A DNA stretch of 64,000 nt from Blautia sp. SC05B48 (GTDB lineage Bacteria > Bacillota > Clostridia > Lachnospirales > Lachnospiraceae), in NCBI RefSeq assembly GCF_005848555.1, contig NZ_CP040518.1:1921001-1985000 (forward strand), written 5' to 3'. Shown one piece after another: positions 1-7,695 of this stretch; position 1 is the first letter of the stretch, and each line of letters starts with the position of its first letter. Under the pieces are notes generated by a model. It was not told the origin of the DNA. It saw only the letters and a list, made by a program, of their open reading frames with translations, and made no database searches. The position numbers were made by a program, and so were the translations under genes.

Positions 1-291
1 CCTCGGGTATTTACGGCAGGTATCGCAGAGCATATCTTTGCCCGCTTCGCTGTAGATATCACAGAGATTATCTTCGTTCAGAAATGCACAGCGTTTTTGA
101 TAATGACGGAAAGAATGTTCCTTCCAGTCGATGTCATTCAGAAGGCGGTTGCGAAAAGCTCCTTTGCAGTGGCGGTATTTTTTGAGACTGTTTTGATCGA
201 TCATGATCTGCCAGCCGGCACAGCAGGTATCCGGACAGCTGCCTGCGATGCAGGAAAATTCATTACAAAAAGTAGGTTTCGTGATTTGCAT
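1..291 (-). CDS. FliB-like lysine-N-methylase family protein (partial, 3' end off window)
   Basis: The first 97 codons of a minus-strand gene run off the left edge. The N-terminus begins MQITKPTFCNEFSC and continues with a Cys-rich segment (GSCPDTCCAGW), then a second Cys cluster (CAFL, LCDIY, CDTCRKYP). This is the metal-binding pattern of the flagellin lysine-N-methylase/YkgJ-like family, which binds an Fe-S or zinc centre and is proposed to methylate lysine side chains. ATG at 291 is preceded by GGGAGA at a good distance. Only the N-terminal domain is visible, so the family call rests on the Cys pattern, and no flagellar genes are seen nearby. Confidence 0.7.
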   Translation of the reverse strand, partial: MQITKPTFCNEFSCIAGSCPDTCCAGWQIMIDQNSLKKYRHCKGAFRNRLLNDIDWKEHSFRHYQKRCAFLNEDNLCDIYSEAGKDMLCDTCRKYPR

Positions 292-492
292 AATAGTTCT
301 CCCGAAGGTTGTAAATTTTACCTGGAATTATAGCACTGCATAAAAGAAACTACAACAGAAATGAAGCGTGATATCCTGACAGTGTTAAGAATGAGAACTG
401 GAAATTGTCATGTAATCTGATAAGCTTTTCAAGTTAATTAATGTGGGCTAACTGTGTATAGTAAAGTAAGGAATCAAAGAAGCGAGCTTATC

Positions 493-1329
493 ATGCCAGA
501 TCAGAAAATTGACAATCTTTTAAATCTAGCCCTGGATGCTACAGAAGAGGAACGCCAGAAATCCGGAAATCTGAACACAGGATATGATCCTGCTGGGAAA
601 ACCTGGGATGTGATCGTGAAATACACAGGCAGGGAGGAGGAGCTTTCCGGAGAGGGAATACAGGCAGTTCCGCTTCTGGGAAACTATGCAGTTGTTACTT
701 TTCCGGAGCGTGAGATCGACAGCTATTCTGACCGAGAAAATGTGATCTTTATGGAAAAACCAAAACAACTTTATTTTGAAGTGTTTCAGGGAAAAACAGC
801 CAGCTGCATCCAGGCGGTACAGACCGGAGCGGAAGGGTTGACCGGAGAAGGAATCCTTATGGGAATCGTGGATTCCGGTGTTGATTATTTCCACCCTGAT
901 TTTCGAAATGAGGATGGAAGCAGCCGGATCCTGTATCTATGGGATCAGGGAATTCCGGGAAAACCACCGGCAGGATATGGGGCAGGAACAGAATATACGA
1001 AAGAAGAAATTGATGAGGCGCTTGCACTTGGAGAAAACCAGGGCAGACGCCTTGTTCCGTCTGTGGATATCAGCGGACACGGGACTGCTGTGCTTGGAAT
1101 CGCAGCCGGAAACGGAAGGGCTTCCGGTGGTGTGAACAGAGGCGTTGCCTATGAAAGTGATCTCCTGGTTGTGAAAATGGGAATTCCAAAGGAGAATTCT
1201 TTTCCCAGGACAACGGAACTGATCCAGGGAATCGACTATCTGATGAGGAAGGCGCTGGAACTAAATCGGCCGTTGGTGATCAATCTGAGTTTTGGGAATA
1301 ATTATGGGTCTCATGAACCTTATAATTAA
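493..1329 (+). pseudogene. S8 subtilisin-like protease, N-terminal half (interrupted by mobile element)
   Basis: This frame encodes the first half of a Lachnospiraceae-type S8 peptidase. The catalytic Asp lies in GIVDSGVDYFHPDF and the catalytic His in DISGHGTAVLGIAAG. The coding match ends at VINLSFGNNYGSH near 1312, and the last five codons plus stop (to 1329) come from the inserted element. The missing Ser-containing half lies at 22531-23433, in the same frame. ATG at 493 with an upstream GAAGCGAG is preferred over the GTG at 454. As it stands the product lacks the catalytic Ser and should be inactive unless the element excises. Confidence 0.88.
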
Positions 1330-1336
1330 GGGAAAA
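1312..1336. other. Left attachment site (attL) of the serine-integrase element
   Basis: Host protease sequence ends at the CA dinucleotide 1312-1313. The element then starts with a 23-base arm (1314-1336) ending TTATAATTAAGGGAAAA. The reverse complement of this arm matches the right-end arm (22508-22530) at 18 of 23 positions by eye, with symmetric spacing to a CA at 22531-22532. Inverted arms around a 2-bp core are what an integrated large serine integrase element should show. Confidence 0.8.
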
Positions 1337-1383
1337 CATAAGAAAACACTGATATTTCCTGTGTTTTCAGGCAATTCAGTGTT

Positions 1384-1554
1384 TTACTCGGATTCATGTT
1401 TGGTTGTTGTTTGAGTCTTATAATACTCGGTCAGGATCATGTTAATCTGCTGGGAACGTGTACGATAGTTCGCTTTTGCATCCTTATCAATCTCAGCAAC
1501 CAGTTCTTTGGACAAAGTAGTATAGACCTGAATATTGTTGGAACTGATAGCCAT
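1384..1554 (-). CDS. Small ribbon-helix-helix (CopG/Arc-like) DNA-binding protein
   Basis: This is a 56-residue protein starting MAISSNNIQVYTTLSKEL. A short beta strand (IQVYTTL) is followed by two helices, with QQINMILTEYY as the second. The pattern and size fit the Arc/CopG ribbon-helix-helix fold, which acts as a dimeric repressor. ATG at 1554 is preferred because GGAGGTG lies four bases before it, whereas the upstream ATG at 1572 has none. It sits 48 bp inside the left end of the element and reads toward attL, so it may regulate excision or relaxosome genes. That role is inferred from position only. Confidence 0.65.
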   Translation of the reverse strand: MAISSNNIQVYTTLSKELVAEIDKDAKANYRTRSQQINMILTEYYKTQTTTKHESE

Positions 1555-1710
1555 GTGGCACCTCCGATTCAATTTAATAGAATTATTCTATCATACTTCT
1601 TCGGGAGGGGCAATGTGAACTGAAAATTGAAGAATTATTGTTACTGTAAAATTGGAACGGTCGTAAAGAAAATCTATGAATAGAGAACGATAAGAAAGGT
1701 AGAACAGACA

Positions 1711-2091
1711 ATGAAGAAAACAATTTTTGAAGAGATGGGCGGTACTTATATCAGACATGGGGATTATCTTATCCCTGCTCTTACCTTACCGAAGGAAGAA
1801 GAACAAAGGGTTGTCGGTGTATGGGGACAAAGACATTTGCGGTATTTGAAGGAATACCGCAGATTGCTATATCTGAATATGCTTACAAGCGGCAGGCTGA
1901 ATGGTTATTTGGCTGATATAGAAGAACAGGCACAGGAACGCTTTGAAAGACTTGTAGAACAGATGAAACAGGCACAAGGCATTACAGAACAGCTAAAGGT
2001 GGAAAATGTCTTGGAATGGATAGGAAGAATGAACAATATACAAGTATGTGCGAGGGAGATTGTGGATAAAGAGATAATTTATCAAGAATGA
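1711..2091 (+). CDS. TnpV family transposon-encoded protein
   Basis: The 126-residue product contains the typical TnpV core: GGTYIRHGDYLIP near the start, then WGQRHLRYLKEYRRLLY and LNMLTSGRLNGYLADI, then a charged helical tail. TnpV proteins accompany Tn4451-like serine-recombinase elements, and their molecular role is unknown. ATG at 1711 has an upstream AAGG. The neighbours (RHH protein, PBECR4 protein, relaxase) are the usual companions. The family call is firm but the function is not. Confidence 0.8.
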   Translation: MKKTIFEEMGGTYIRHGDYLIPALTLPKEEEQRVVGVWGQRHLRYLKEYRRLLYLNMLTSGRLNGYLADIEEQAQERFERLVEQMKQAQGITEQLKVENVLEWIGRMNNIQVCAREIVDKEIIYQE

Positions 2092-2221
2092 AATGTAAGA
2101 TAAATAGTGTATAAAATGTAGCAGGGCATCATAAGATAAAATTGTAATTGCATTTTCCACATAGTTCGTGTAAAATGTAATTAGAAAAGCTGTGCATCAG
2201 CGGTGGGTTGACACCTAAAAT

Positions 2222-2324
2222 CTGATACGTTTTCCGAACGAAGGTGTCGGAGGTTGGCAGGCAACGGAAAAACCTGATATTTTCCAGACGAAGGTGCTGG
2301 AGGTTGGCAGACAACGGAAAAATC
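2222..2324. repeat. Two-copy tandem repeat of about 51-52 bp
   Basis: The units 2222-2273 and 2274-2324 are near-identical. Both contain ACGAAGGTG, GGAGGTTGGCAG and CAACGGAAAAA. They lie in the gap between TnpV and the PBECR4 gene and carry no ORF with a convincing start. They could be iterons or protein-binding repeats for the element's replication or transfer machinery. Two units are too few for a CRISPR. Confidence 0.7.
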
Positions 2325-2330
2325 AACCAT

Positions 2331-2373
2331 GAGAAGGGAATGTTTAGTGCTGCGGCGTGAACATTCCCTTCTC
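2331..2373. other. 14-bp perfect hairpin before the PBECR4 gene
   Basis: GAGAAGGGAATGTT (2331-2344) pairs perfectly with AACATTCCCTTCTC (2360-2373) across a 15-base loop. No U-tract follows, so a simple intrinsic terminator is unlikely. With the tandem repeat just upstream it may form part of an origin or a transcript-control structure. The structure is certain and the role is unknown. Confidence 0.6.
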
Positions 2374-2400
2374 TAAATTTTATGGGATAAGGATTAAGTT

Positions 2401-3066
2401 ATGGACAAAAGACGTGCAATTCAGATTATGACAAAAGCGGCACAACTATATAAAGAACATCTTGAGGATCAGAAGGTTTTGTTCCTATATGGCTTACCGA
2501 AAGAGGTGAATAAGCAATTACAGGAAAGTAATAAGATTTTGTCATCTGTACAGGGATATGAAGTTGTTTTCCATAGATACAATTTTTTACATTTGACAGG
2601 AGTTCGATTGAATAAAAAAGAGACAGCTTCTGCAATTCATTTTTACCAGAAATGCCTGGATAAGCGATTAACAGAAAATGATTTTGTTTTTGCAAAAGAT
2701 GGCTCTACGGGGCAAAAATTGGATATATTGGAACGTATGATGCTTATTAAGAAAAACGTAACAATGATAGGAGAATTTACAGATCGAGGACCGAAATTAT
2801 ATACAGAAAAAGCTGCCGGGAATATATGTGGTTGTATTGGCTTCGTAAAAGATAAAAATACGAAATTAAATGTACCGAACACATTGCTGAAAAAGGACAT
2901 CAGAGATGTAACAGCACAGCCTACATATAAAGTATTTGCTGTAATATCAAAACACTATACAGATGAGAAATATACAAATCTTGTGAAGATGGACAAAAGT
3001 ATTGATTTGAAAGAGTGTTGTTTCTCAGAAACAATAGAAAATATGATAGATAGAGAAAATCTATAA
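2401..3066 (+). CDS. PBECR4-domain protein (Barnase/EndoU/ColicinE5/RelE-like nuclease superfamily)
   Basis: The 221-residue protein has the segments expected of the PBECR4 family: FHRYNFLHLTGV (about residues 57-68), a SAIHFYQKCLDKRL helix, FVFAKDGSTGQKLDILERMM, and MIGEFTDRGPKLYTEKAAGNICGCIGFV. The family is predicted to be RNase-like and is found in phages and mobile elements. No adjacent small antitoxin-like gene is seen, so toxin activity is not evident. It follows TnpV and ends 13 bp before a terminator. The family name is recalled from its motifs and was not searched. Confidence 0.65.
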   Translation: MDKRRAIQIMTKAAQLYKEHLEDQKVLFLYGLPKEVNKQLQESNKILSSVQGYEVVFHRYNFLHLTGVRLNKKETASAIHFYQKCLDKRLTENDFVFAKDGSTGQKLDILERMMLIKKNVTMIGEFTDRGPKLYTEKAAGNICGCIGFVKDKNTKLNVPNTLLKKDIRDVTAQPTYKVFAVISKHYTDEKYTNLVKMDKSIDLKECCFSETIENMIDRENL

Positions 3067-3078
3067 TGAAATATAAAG

Positions 3079-3120
3079 AAACCATGCTACTGCTTTTTGT
3101 AACAGTATCATGGTTTTATT
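3079..3120 (+). terminator. Rho-independent terminator after the PBECR4 gene
   Basis: AAACCATGCTACTG (3079-3092) pairs with CAGTATCATGGTTT (3103-3116) with one mismatch. A short T-rich stretch follows. Confidence 0.7.
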
Positions 3121-3240
3121 GTTTGTCGTCTATATTTTAAGTTGATTATTACTTTACAAAATTGGCAATGTTATAATTATCATTGATTTTAGAAGAAGGG
3201 AGTATCGAGGGAAATTAGTGGAACTGGTTTTGCAAGCATA

Positions 3241-3370
3241 GCGTTTGGATATCCAAACGCACTTTGGGAGCCCCCCAAACCCCATTTGTTGGCTTTACAA
3301 AGTAGGAATTTTTTGCTCAAGATAAAAAGAGAGTGCGTAAGCGGAAAGAAATCAAATTATGCTTACGCAC
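3241..3370. other. Cluster of palindromes between the PBECR4 gene and the relaxase gene
   Basis: The 3067-3477 gap has no credible gene. It holds a perfect 20-bp palindrome (3241-3260), then TTTGGG/CCCAAA (3263-3268 and 3274-3279) around a C-run. A perfect 10-bp stem GTGCGTAAGC/GCTTACGCAC follows (3333-3342 and 3361-3370). All lie just past the 3' end of the minus-strand relaxase gene. They could be terminators, a second-strand origin, or a further transfer-related site. Confidence 0.55.
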
Positions 3371-3477
3371 TTTGTGCCTCACTTTTGCTCGGTGGTTAGC
3401 AGTTTGTGAATTATTGGGATGAAGCAATATAACTGTTTTGAGAAAACGGGATATTTTTTATATTAGTAGTTTAAACA

Positions 3478-5187
3478 TTATAGTTCTGTGTTGTGCGATT
3501 TTTGCCTGGATTGAACAGGATGTTTTTTTTGCAATTCCTGTTTCCTCTGATATTCAAGTTCCCAGGTACGATGAGAGAAGCTATAGGGATCTTCCATATT
3601 GAGATCATCCACTTCATGGGTTGCGATATCACGATAGTGATAGTCATAATATTCACCAAAAGTACCTTTGAGCTGCTCAATCAGTTTCTCTCGGAAAGTA
3701 GGTCGTATCTGGATTCTGGCATCCAGTAATTCTGTATATTGCTCTGGTTTAGGCCGGAGTTTTTCCTCTTGGAAAGCGACAGCATCTTTTTCAAGCTGCT
3801 CTTTGAGAGCCATATCCTGAGAATCGAGAATATCCAGATTCTTATCCATCTGGTCGTATTTTCTGGAAAGGCTCGCCATATCTTTCTCTGTGGAGCATTC
3901 AGCCTGAAACAGCAGCTGTTCTTTGGCAGATTTCAGTTCCTCGATTTCTTCTGTTACGGTTGTAAGCTGCTGGTTTAACTTTATATGCTGGAAAGGATTT
4001 AGAATACTGGTTTTACTTTTTTGCACATTTAGTTCTTTCTTTTCAGTAACTTTCGCTTTGAGCTTTTTCTTAATGGTATCATATTTATTTAGGATAGGAC
4101 GAAAATGCTGCATCCAGTCATGGATCACTTCTTTTTGCATTTCATTATGAAGTAAATGATATTGTGTAAAAATCATATGATTGCGGATTGCTTCTAATGT
4201 TTCTGCAATTACCGGAATAGATTTTTCGACAGCTTGAACCAATTTTTTTATCTGTGTTTTTAATTCCCGTAGTATTCTGTTATCCGCACGAACCCGACGG
4301 TTGATTTCACACCGGTCTGCTATCATGCCTTTCTTTTCCATATTCTGGGCAATGTAGCCTTCGTGGATGGTTGGCTGTTCAGTGATTCCCTGAGCTGCAA
4401 AACTGCGGTGATCAATGGCGGCATTTATCTGATTAAGGGCAAGCATTTTATTTACGGCATCTGCCCAGTTTGCTCTCCAGAGGCAGAGCTGTTCCTCACT
4501 GTTCCATTGTTCGGAAATCGGGTTTTGTCTGCCATACCGGGTGCTTTTTGGATGTTTGTCGATACGTTCATAACCTTTCTCCTGTGCTGCCGAGGGAGTC
4601 AGATATACTTTCTTTTTCCCAGCTTTATAACGATACTGTTTTTCCCAGCCCTCTTTCTGAGCATCCTTAAATTCAGAAGCAGTAAATCCCTTTTCCTCTC
4701 CATCTTTGATGCATAGATATTCTTTTTCGGTTTTATACTGCCATGTTCCGTTTTCGTTTAATGGACGGACAGTAAGTAGAATGTGTGCATGGGGATTGTG
4801 ACCATCTGTATCGTGAATGGCGAAATCGGCACACATTCCCATATCTACAAAATTCTTTTGAATAAAATTCTGAAGAAGAGAAATATTGCTGTCTTTATCC
4901 AACTCAATAGGGAGTGCGACAACAAATTCTCTTGCCAGTCGGCTGTCTTTTGTTTTTTCAGCAGCTTCTACAGCATTCCAGAGTTGCTCCCGGTTTTTCC
5001 ATTTAGGCGGAGCCATAGGGGGAAGCATTACTTCCTGATAGATCAGTCCATGTTTTCGGGTGTAGTCATGCTGGATGCCATCGTAATCATTGTATATGCG
5101 GCTACAGCTCATATAAGCAGATGCAGCGACAGCAGACCGCCCGGAACCACGGCTGACGACCTTGGCTTGCATATGATAAATTGCCAT
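3478..5187 (-). CDS. MobA/MobL (MOBQ) family relaxase
   Basis: The 569-residue protein starts MAIYHMQAKVVSRGSGRSAV, the classic MobA/MobL N-terminus with the region of the catalytic Tyr (SAYMS). The metal-binding His triad is visible in HDTDGHNPHAHILLTVRPL. The C-terminal half is charged and coiled-coil rich. The enzyme should nick oriT and pilot a single strand during mobilisation. ATG at 5187 with AGGAGGTG upstream is preferred over the GTG inside that RBS at 5196. A candidate oriT lies 75-115 bp upstream. Confidence 0.9.
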   Translation of the reverse strand: MAIYHMQAKVVSRGSGRSAVAASAYMSCSRIYNDYDGIQHDYTRKHGLIYQEVMLPPMAPPKWKNREQLWNAVEAAEKTKDSRLAREFVVALPIELDKDSNISLLQNFIQKNFVDMGMCADFAIHDTDGHNPHAHILLTVRPLNENGTWQYKTEKEYLCIKDGEEKGFTASEFKDAQKEGWEKQYRYKAGKKKVYLTPSAAQEKGYERIDKHPKSTRYGRQNPISEQWNSEEQLCLWRANWADAVNKMLALNQINAAIDHRSFAAQGITEQPTIHEGYIAQNMEKKGMIADRCEINRRVRADNRILRELKTQIKKLVQAVEKSIPVIAETLEAIRNHMIFTQYHLLHNEMQKEVIHDWMQHFRPILNKYDTIKKKLKAKVTEKKELNVQKSKTSILNPFQHIKLNQQLTTVTEEIEELKSAKEQLLFQAECSTEKDMASLSRKYDQMDKNLDILDSQDMALKEQLEKDAVAFQEEKLRPKPEQYTELLDARIQIRPTFREKLIEQLKGTFGEYYDYHYRDIATHEVDDLNMEDPYSFSHRTWELEYQRKQELQKKHPVQSRQKSHNTEL

Positions 5188-5261
5188 ATCTGGCACCTCC
5201 TTTCGATGTTGCCTGCAACAGCGGATAGCCCTCGGCAGAGCGCACGAGCCCCGTAGGGGAT

Positions 5262-5303
5262 ACCACCGCCCGATTTATCGGGTGGTGAGTAAGTGCGCCC
5301 TTC
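5262..5303. other. Candidate oriT with RSF1010-like nic region
   Basis: An inverted repeat (ACCACC at 5262-5267 and CGAT at 5271-5274 pair with ATCG at 5277-5280 and GGTGGT at 5281-5286) is followed three bases later by TAAGTGCGCCCTT (5290-5302). The RSF1010/R1162 oriT has the same order: an inverted repeat, then a TAAxTGCGCCCT nic region acted on by a MOBQ relaxase. The site lies between the DUF3847 gene and the relaxase gene, the usual place. The call rests on recalled consensus sequence. Confidence 0.75.
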
Positions 5304-5322
5304 GGGAGTAGAACTTGTGTAT

Positions 5323-5544
5323 TTACATTCCTCTTAGCCGGAGCATCAGCTCCCGCTTTAGGGTATCTAAATCCATTTCTTTAATATGTGGAGCAATGCT
5401 TTCCAGAATCGCTCCTTCTTGAATCAATCTGCGTGTTCTGGCATTACGTTCCTTTTTACGGTTTCTTGCTTCGATTTCTTCCAGTCTGTGTTTTGCCTGT
5501 AAAAGCACTTTTTCTTCTGGTGTCATAATTCTTTTATTTGCCAT
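5323..5544 (-). CDS. DUF3847-like small mobilisation-associated protein
   Basis: This 73-residue, highly charged protein (MANKRIMTPEEKVLLQAKHRLEEIEARNRKKER and so on) is predicted to be almost entirely helical. Proteins of this kind (DUF3847) sit directly before MobA/MobL relaxase genes and are presumed relaxosome accessory factors. The start at 5544 is chosen for AGGAGGTG upstream. Its leader and first codons share about 23 nt with the relaxase gene start, so the two genes have near-identical initiation regions. Confidence 0.65.
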   Translation of the reverse strand: MANKRIMTPEEKVLLQAKHRLEEIEARNRKKERNARTRRLIQEGAILESIAPHIKEMDLDTLKRELMLRLRGM

Positions 5545-5713
5545 ATCTGGCACCTCCTTTTTATGCCCGTATCCGGGCGATTTAGTTTTAAAATCTTGTG
5601 GTTTAGTACTATAGTTTTAGATAACTGACAGTGGCATGTCTCTGGTGATAAATAAGAAAAGAAAGTAGTACTACTGTCAGTGAAAAATAGTTATTGTGCG
5701 ATGCTGCTTTGTT

Positions 5714-6571
5714 TCAACTCTGGTTTGAAGTGTGATTATCTAACAGAATTTTTTTCGTTTTTTTTAAATTAGCTGTTGCATTGTCCTGACGGATATTCCG
5801 GTTATTGATACGGATGGGAACACATCTCTCCAGAATCCGGTCATAAATTCGCTTGTGTGCGATATCAGCGGCGTTATTCAGCTCTGATAAAGTGAGATTG
5901 GTTGTTATGATCAGGGGCTTTTTACTGCGGTAACGGCTGTCAATCACATTGAATACCTGTTCCAGTGCAAAGTCAGAGTTCCGTTCAATTCCGAGGTCAT
6001 CAATGATCAGAAGGCTGTAGCGGTTTAAGCTGTGGATGAACTGATTCCTGTCTTCAAAATGCATTCCGGTAAGGGTATTCAGAATCCGGGAAAAGTTGGT
6101 CATCAGTACCGGGACGCCTTTTTCCAGAAGGGCATTGGCAATGCAGCCTGCAAAGAAAGATTTTCCAGTACCGACATCGCCCCAGATGAGAAGTCCGGAA
6201 GCGTTTGCTTTCATCTCTTCCCAGTTACTTACATAATTGTGTGCAAGTTTCATTTCCGGATTGCTGCCGTTATCTTTGGCAAAGGTGTAGTCATAAAGTG
6301 ATTTGTCCTGTAAGCCGCTGGTTTTGAGATGCTCTATTTCCATTTGCTTTTCATGAAGTTTTCTCTGGGCTTCCTCCTGTTCAAAGATCTCCTGCTGGCA
6401 CTTACAGCGGATGGAAGGAATAAGAACCTTTCCCTGTAATTCATGCCTGCACTGTCTTGGCGTATTGCATTTGGAACAGTAGATCAGGTGATTTGTTTCG
6501 TTAAAATATTCATCAGACTGAAGCTCTCTGTTTGGTGTGATAGCTGTTGGTTTTTCTGTAAATGTTGTCAT
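5714..6571 (-). CDS. DnaC/IstB-like helicase-loader ATPase
   Basis: The 285-residue protein has an N-terminal zinc-finger-like part (IYCSKCNTPRQC, then CKCQ) and a AAA+ core. Walker A is GDVGTGKS (about residues 132-139) and Walker B is LLIIDDLG, followed by the sensor-like IITTNLTLSEL. This is the layout of DnaC-type loaders on Firmicute plasmids and elements. The start codon overlaps the RepA stop (ATGA, 6568-6571), so the two are translationally coupled. It should load the host replicative helicase during replication of the excised element. Confidence 0.85.
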   Translation of the reverse strand: MTTFTEKPTAITPNRELQSDEYFNETNHLIYCSKCNTPRQCRHELQGKVLIPSIRCKCQQEIFEQEEAQRKLHEKQMEIEHLKTSGLQDKSLYDYTFAKDNGSNPEMKLAHNYVSNWEEMKANASGLLIWGDVGTGKSFFAGCIANALLEKGVPVLMTNFSRILNTLTGMHFEDRNQFIHSLNRYSLLIIDDLGIERNSDFALEQVFNVIDSRYRSKKPLIITTNLTLSELNNAADIAHKRIYDRILERCVPIRINNRNIRQDNATANLKKTKKILLDNHTSNQS

Positions 6572-7284
6572 AATGTTTCGTATTCCTCACTTTCATAATT
6601 TCGTTGCCGGGAAACAGGATGATCCTGTCTTGCCCAACGGATGATGGTAGCTGCATGGTTTTGGTATTGCTTTCCGGTAGAAGCCATATAACCGGATAAG
6701 CGTTCCATATAGTCCTGCCAGTCAGGGATTGTCTGCCGGATATTTTCCAGCTCCGTCTCTGACAGAAAAACATTTTGAAATGTTCCATAGGGTGAGCGTG
6801 GCTCTTTACTCCCTCTTATTGTTAAATGGTTCTTTTTTATCTCTTTCTTATTACTGGACAGTTTTCTGTCTGTATCAGGGAAAGAATCCTGTCTGTCAAT
6901 AGGACAGTTTTCTGTCTGTCTTGAGGAAAGAATTCTGTCTGTATTGCTGAGGGTTTCTTTCGGGATTTTTACATAGATCCGATTAGGGTGTCCGGGTCCC
7001 TGCCGTTTTCGGAAGATAAGCTCTTGTTTTTCCAGTACTGCCAGAGCAGTTTTCACCGTCATCTGGCTTTTGTGGAGAACTTCTGCCAGTGCTTCAATCG
7101 TAAAGTAGAGGAACACATGACCATTTGTATCTGACCAGCCCTCATTTTTCTGGGAAAGCCTTGCACGGTCGAGCAGGATCATATAAAGCATTTTGGCAGT
7201 TTCGTTTATTTCCATGTCCAGAAGAAAACGGGGAAACATCATATAAGATGGCAGGCTTGTGTCTGCTGTCAGAAAGTCCGTCAT
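6568..7284 (-). CDS. Replication initiator protein, RepA N-terminal domain family
   Basis: The 238-residue protein begins MTDFLTADTSLPSYMMFPRFLL. It continues with AKMLYMILLDRARLSQKNEGWSDTNGHVFLYFTIEALAEVL and a winged-helix segment (MTVKTALAVLEKQELI), the typical RepA_N initiator pattern. The C-terminal part has the variable linker and a PDWQDYMERLSGYM helical end seen in this family. ATG at 7284 has GGAGGTG upstream, and the ATG at 7302 lacks one. It is in an operon with ParR upstream and DnaC downstream. Confidence 0.85.
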   Translation of the reverse strand: MTDFLTADTSLPSYMMFPRFLLDMEINETAKMLYMILLDRARLSQKNEGWSDTNGHVFLYFTIEALAEVLHKSQMTVKTALAVLEKQELIFRKRQGPGHPNRIYVKIPKETLSNTDRILSSRQTENCPIDRQDSFPDTDRKLSSNKKEIKKNHLTIRGSKEPRSPYGTFQNVFLSETELENIRQTIPDWQDYMERLSGYMASTGKQYQNHAATIIRWARQDHPVSRQRNYESEEYETL

Positions 7285-7308
7285 GTGTTCACCTCCAATC
7301 ACAATGGT

Positions 7309-7692
7309 TTATTCTCCAAGAAAATCCCAGTCTATATCACGATCCGGCTGTTCTTTTTCAGGAGCTGGAAAGGGCATCCTGATGGGGGATTCCCTTTCCA
7401 ACATGCCTGCAGTCAGCCCGGACAGAAAAATCGGCAATGACTGTTTCAGGCTGTGTTCTACTGCTTCTACAATCTGTTTCACAAAAAGTTCTTCCCGTTC
7501 CCTTGTTTCCAGATAGGGATCAGCCTGAGTGCGGTAGTAGCGGTCAAAATAATCGACCAGTGCAAGGGAGATTACCTGGCTGTAAGATTTAAAATTCTGT
7601 CTGTCCATCGTCTGTAAATATTCCCAGGCTCTCCGCTGCTGGTCTTTGTCCAGATTAAATCGCAGGTTTGTGTTGCGGATATGGTTCTGCAT
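7309..7692 (-). CDS. ParR-like partition adaptor protein
   Basis: This 127-residue protein lies three bases after the ParM-like gene. The N-terminus (NLRFNLDKDQQRRAWEYLQTM, then SYSQVISLALVDYFDRYY) resembles a ribbon-helix-helix DNA-binding domain. The C-terminus is acidic with aromatic residues (DRDIDWDFLGE), as in ParR tails that bind ParM filaments. The assignment leans on position beside ParM, since ParR sequences diverge quickly. Confidence 0.65.
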   Translation of the reverse strand: MQNHIRNTNLRFNLDKDQQRRAWEYLQTMDRQNFKSYSQVISLALVDYFDRYYRTQADPYLETREREELFVKQIVEAVEHSLKQSLPIFLSGLTAGMLERESPIRMPFPAPEKEQPDRDIDWDFLGE

Positions 7693-7695
7693 GGC

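Noticed and set aside
2222-2324. CRISPR array
   Set aside because: There are only two units in direct contact, with no spacers and no cas genes.
4783-5256. 157-codon plus-strand frame opposite the relaxase gene
   Set aside because: It lies opposite the conserved relaxase N-terminus and runs across the oriT side, with no RBS or domain.
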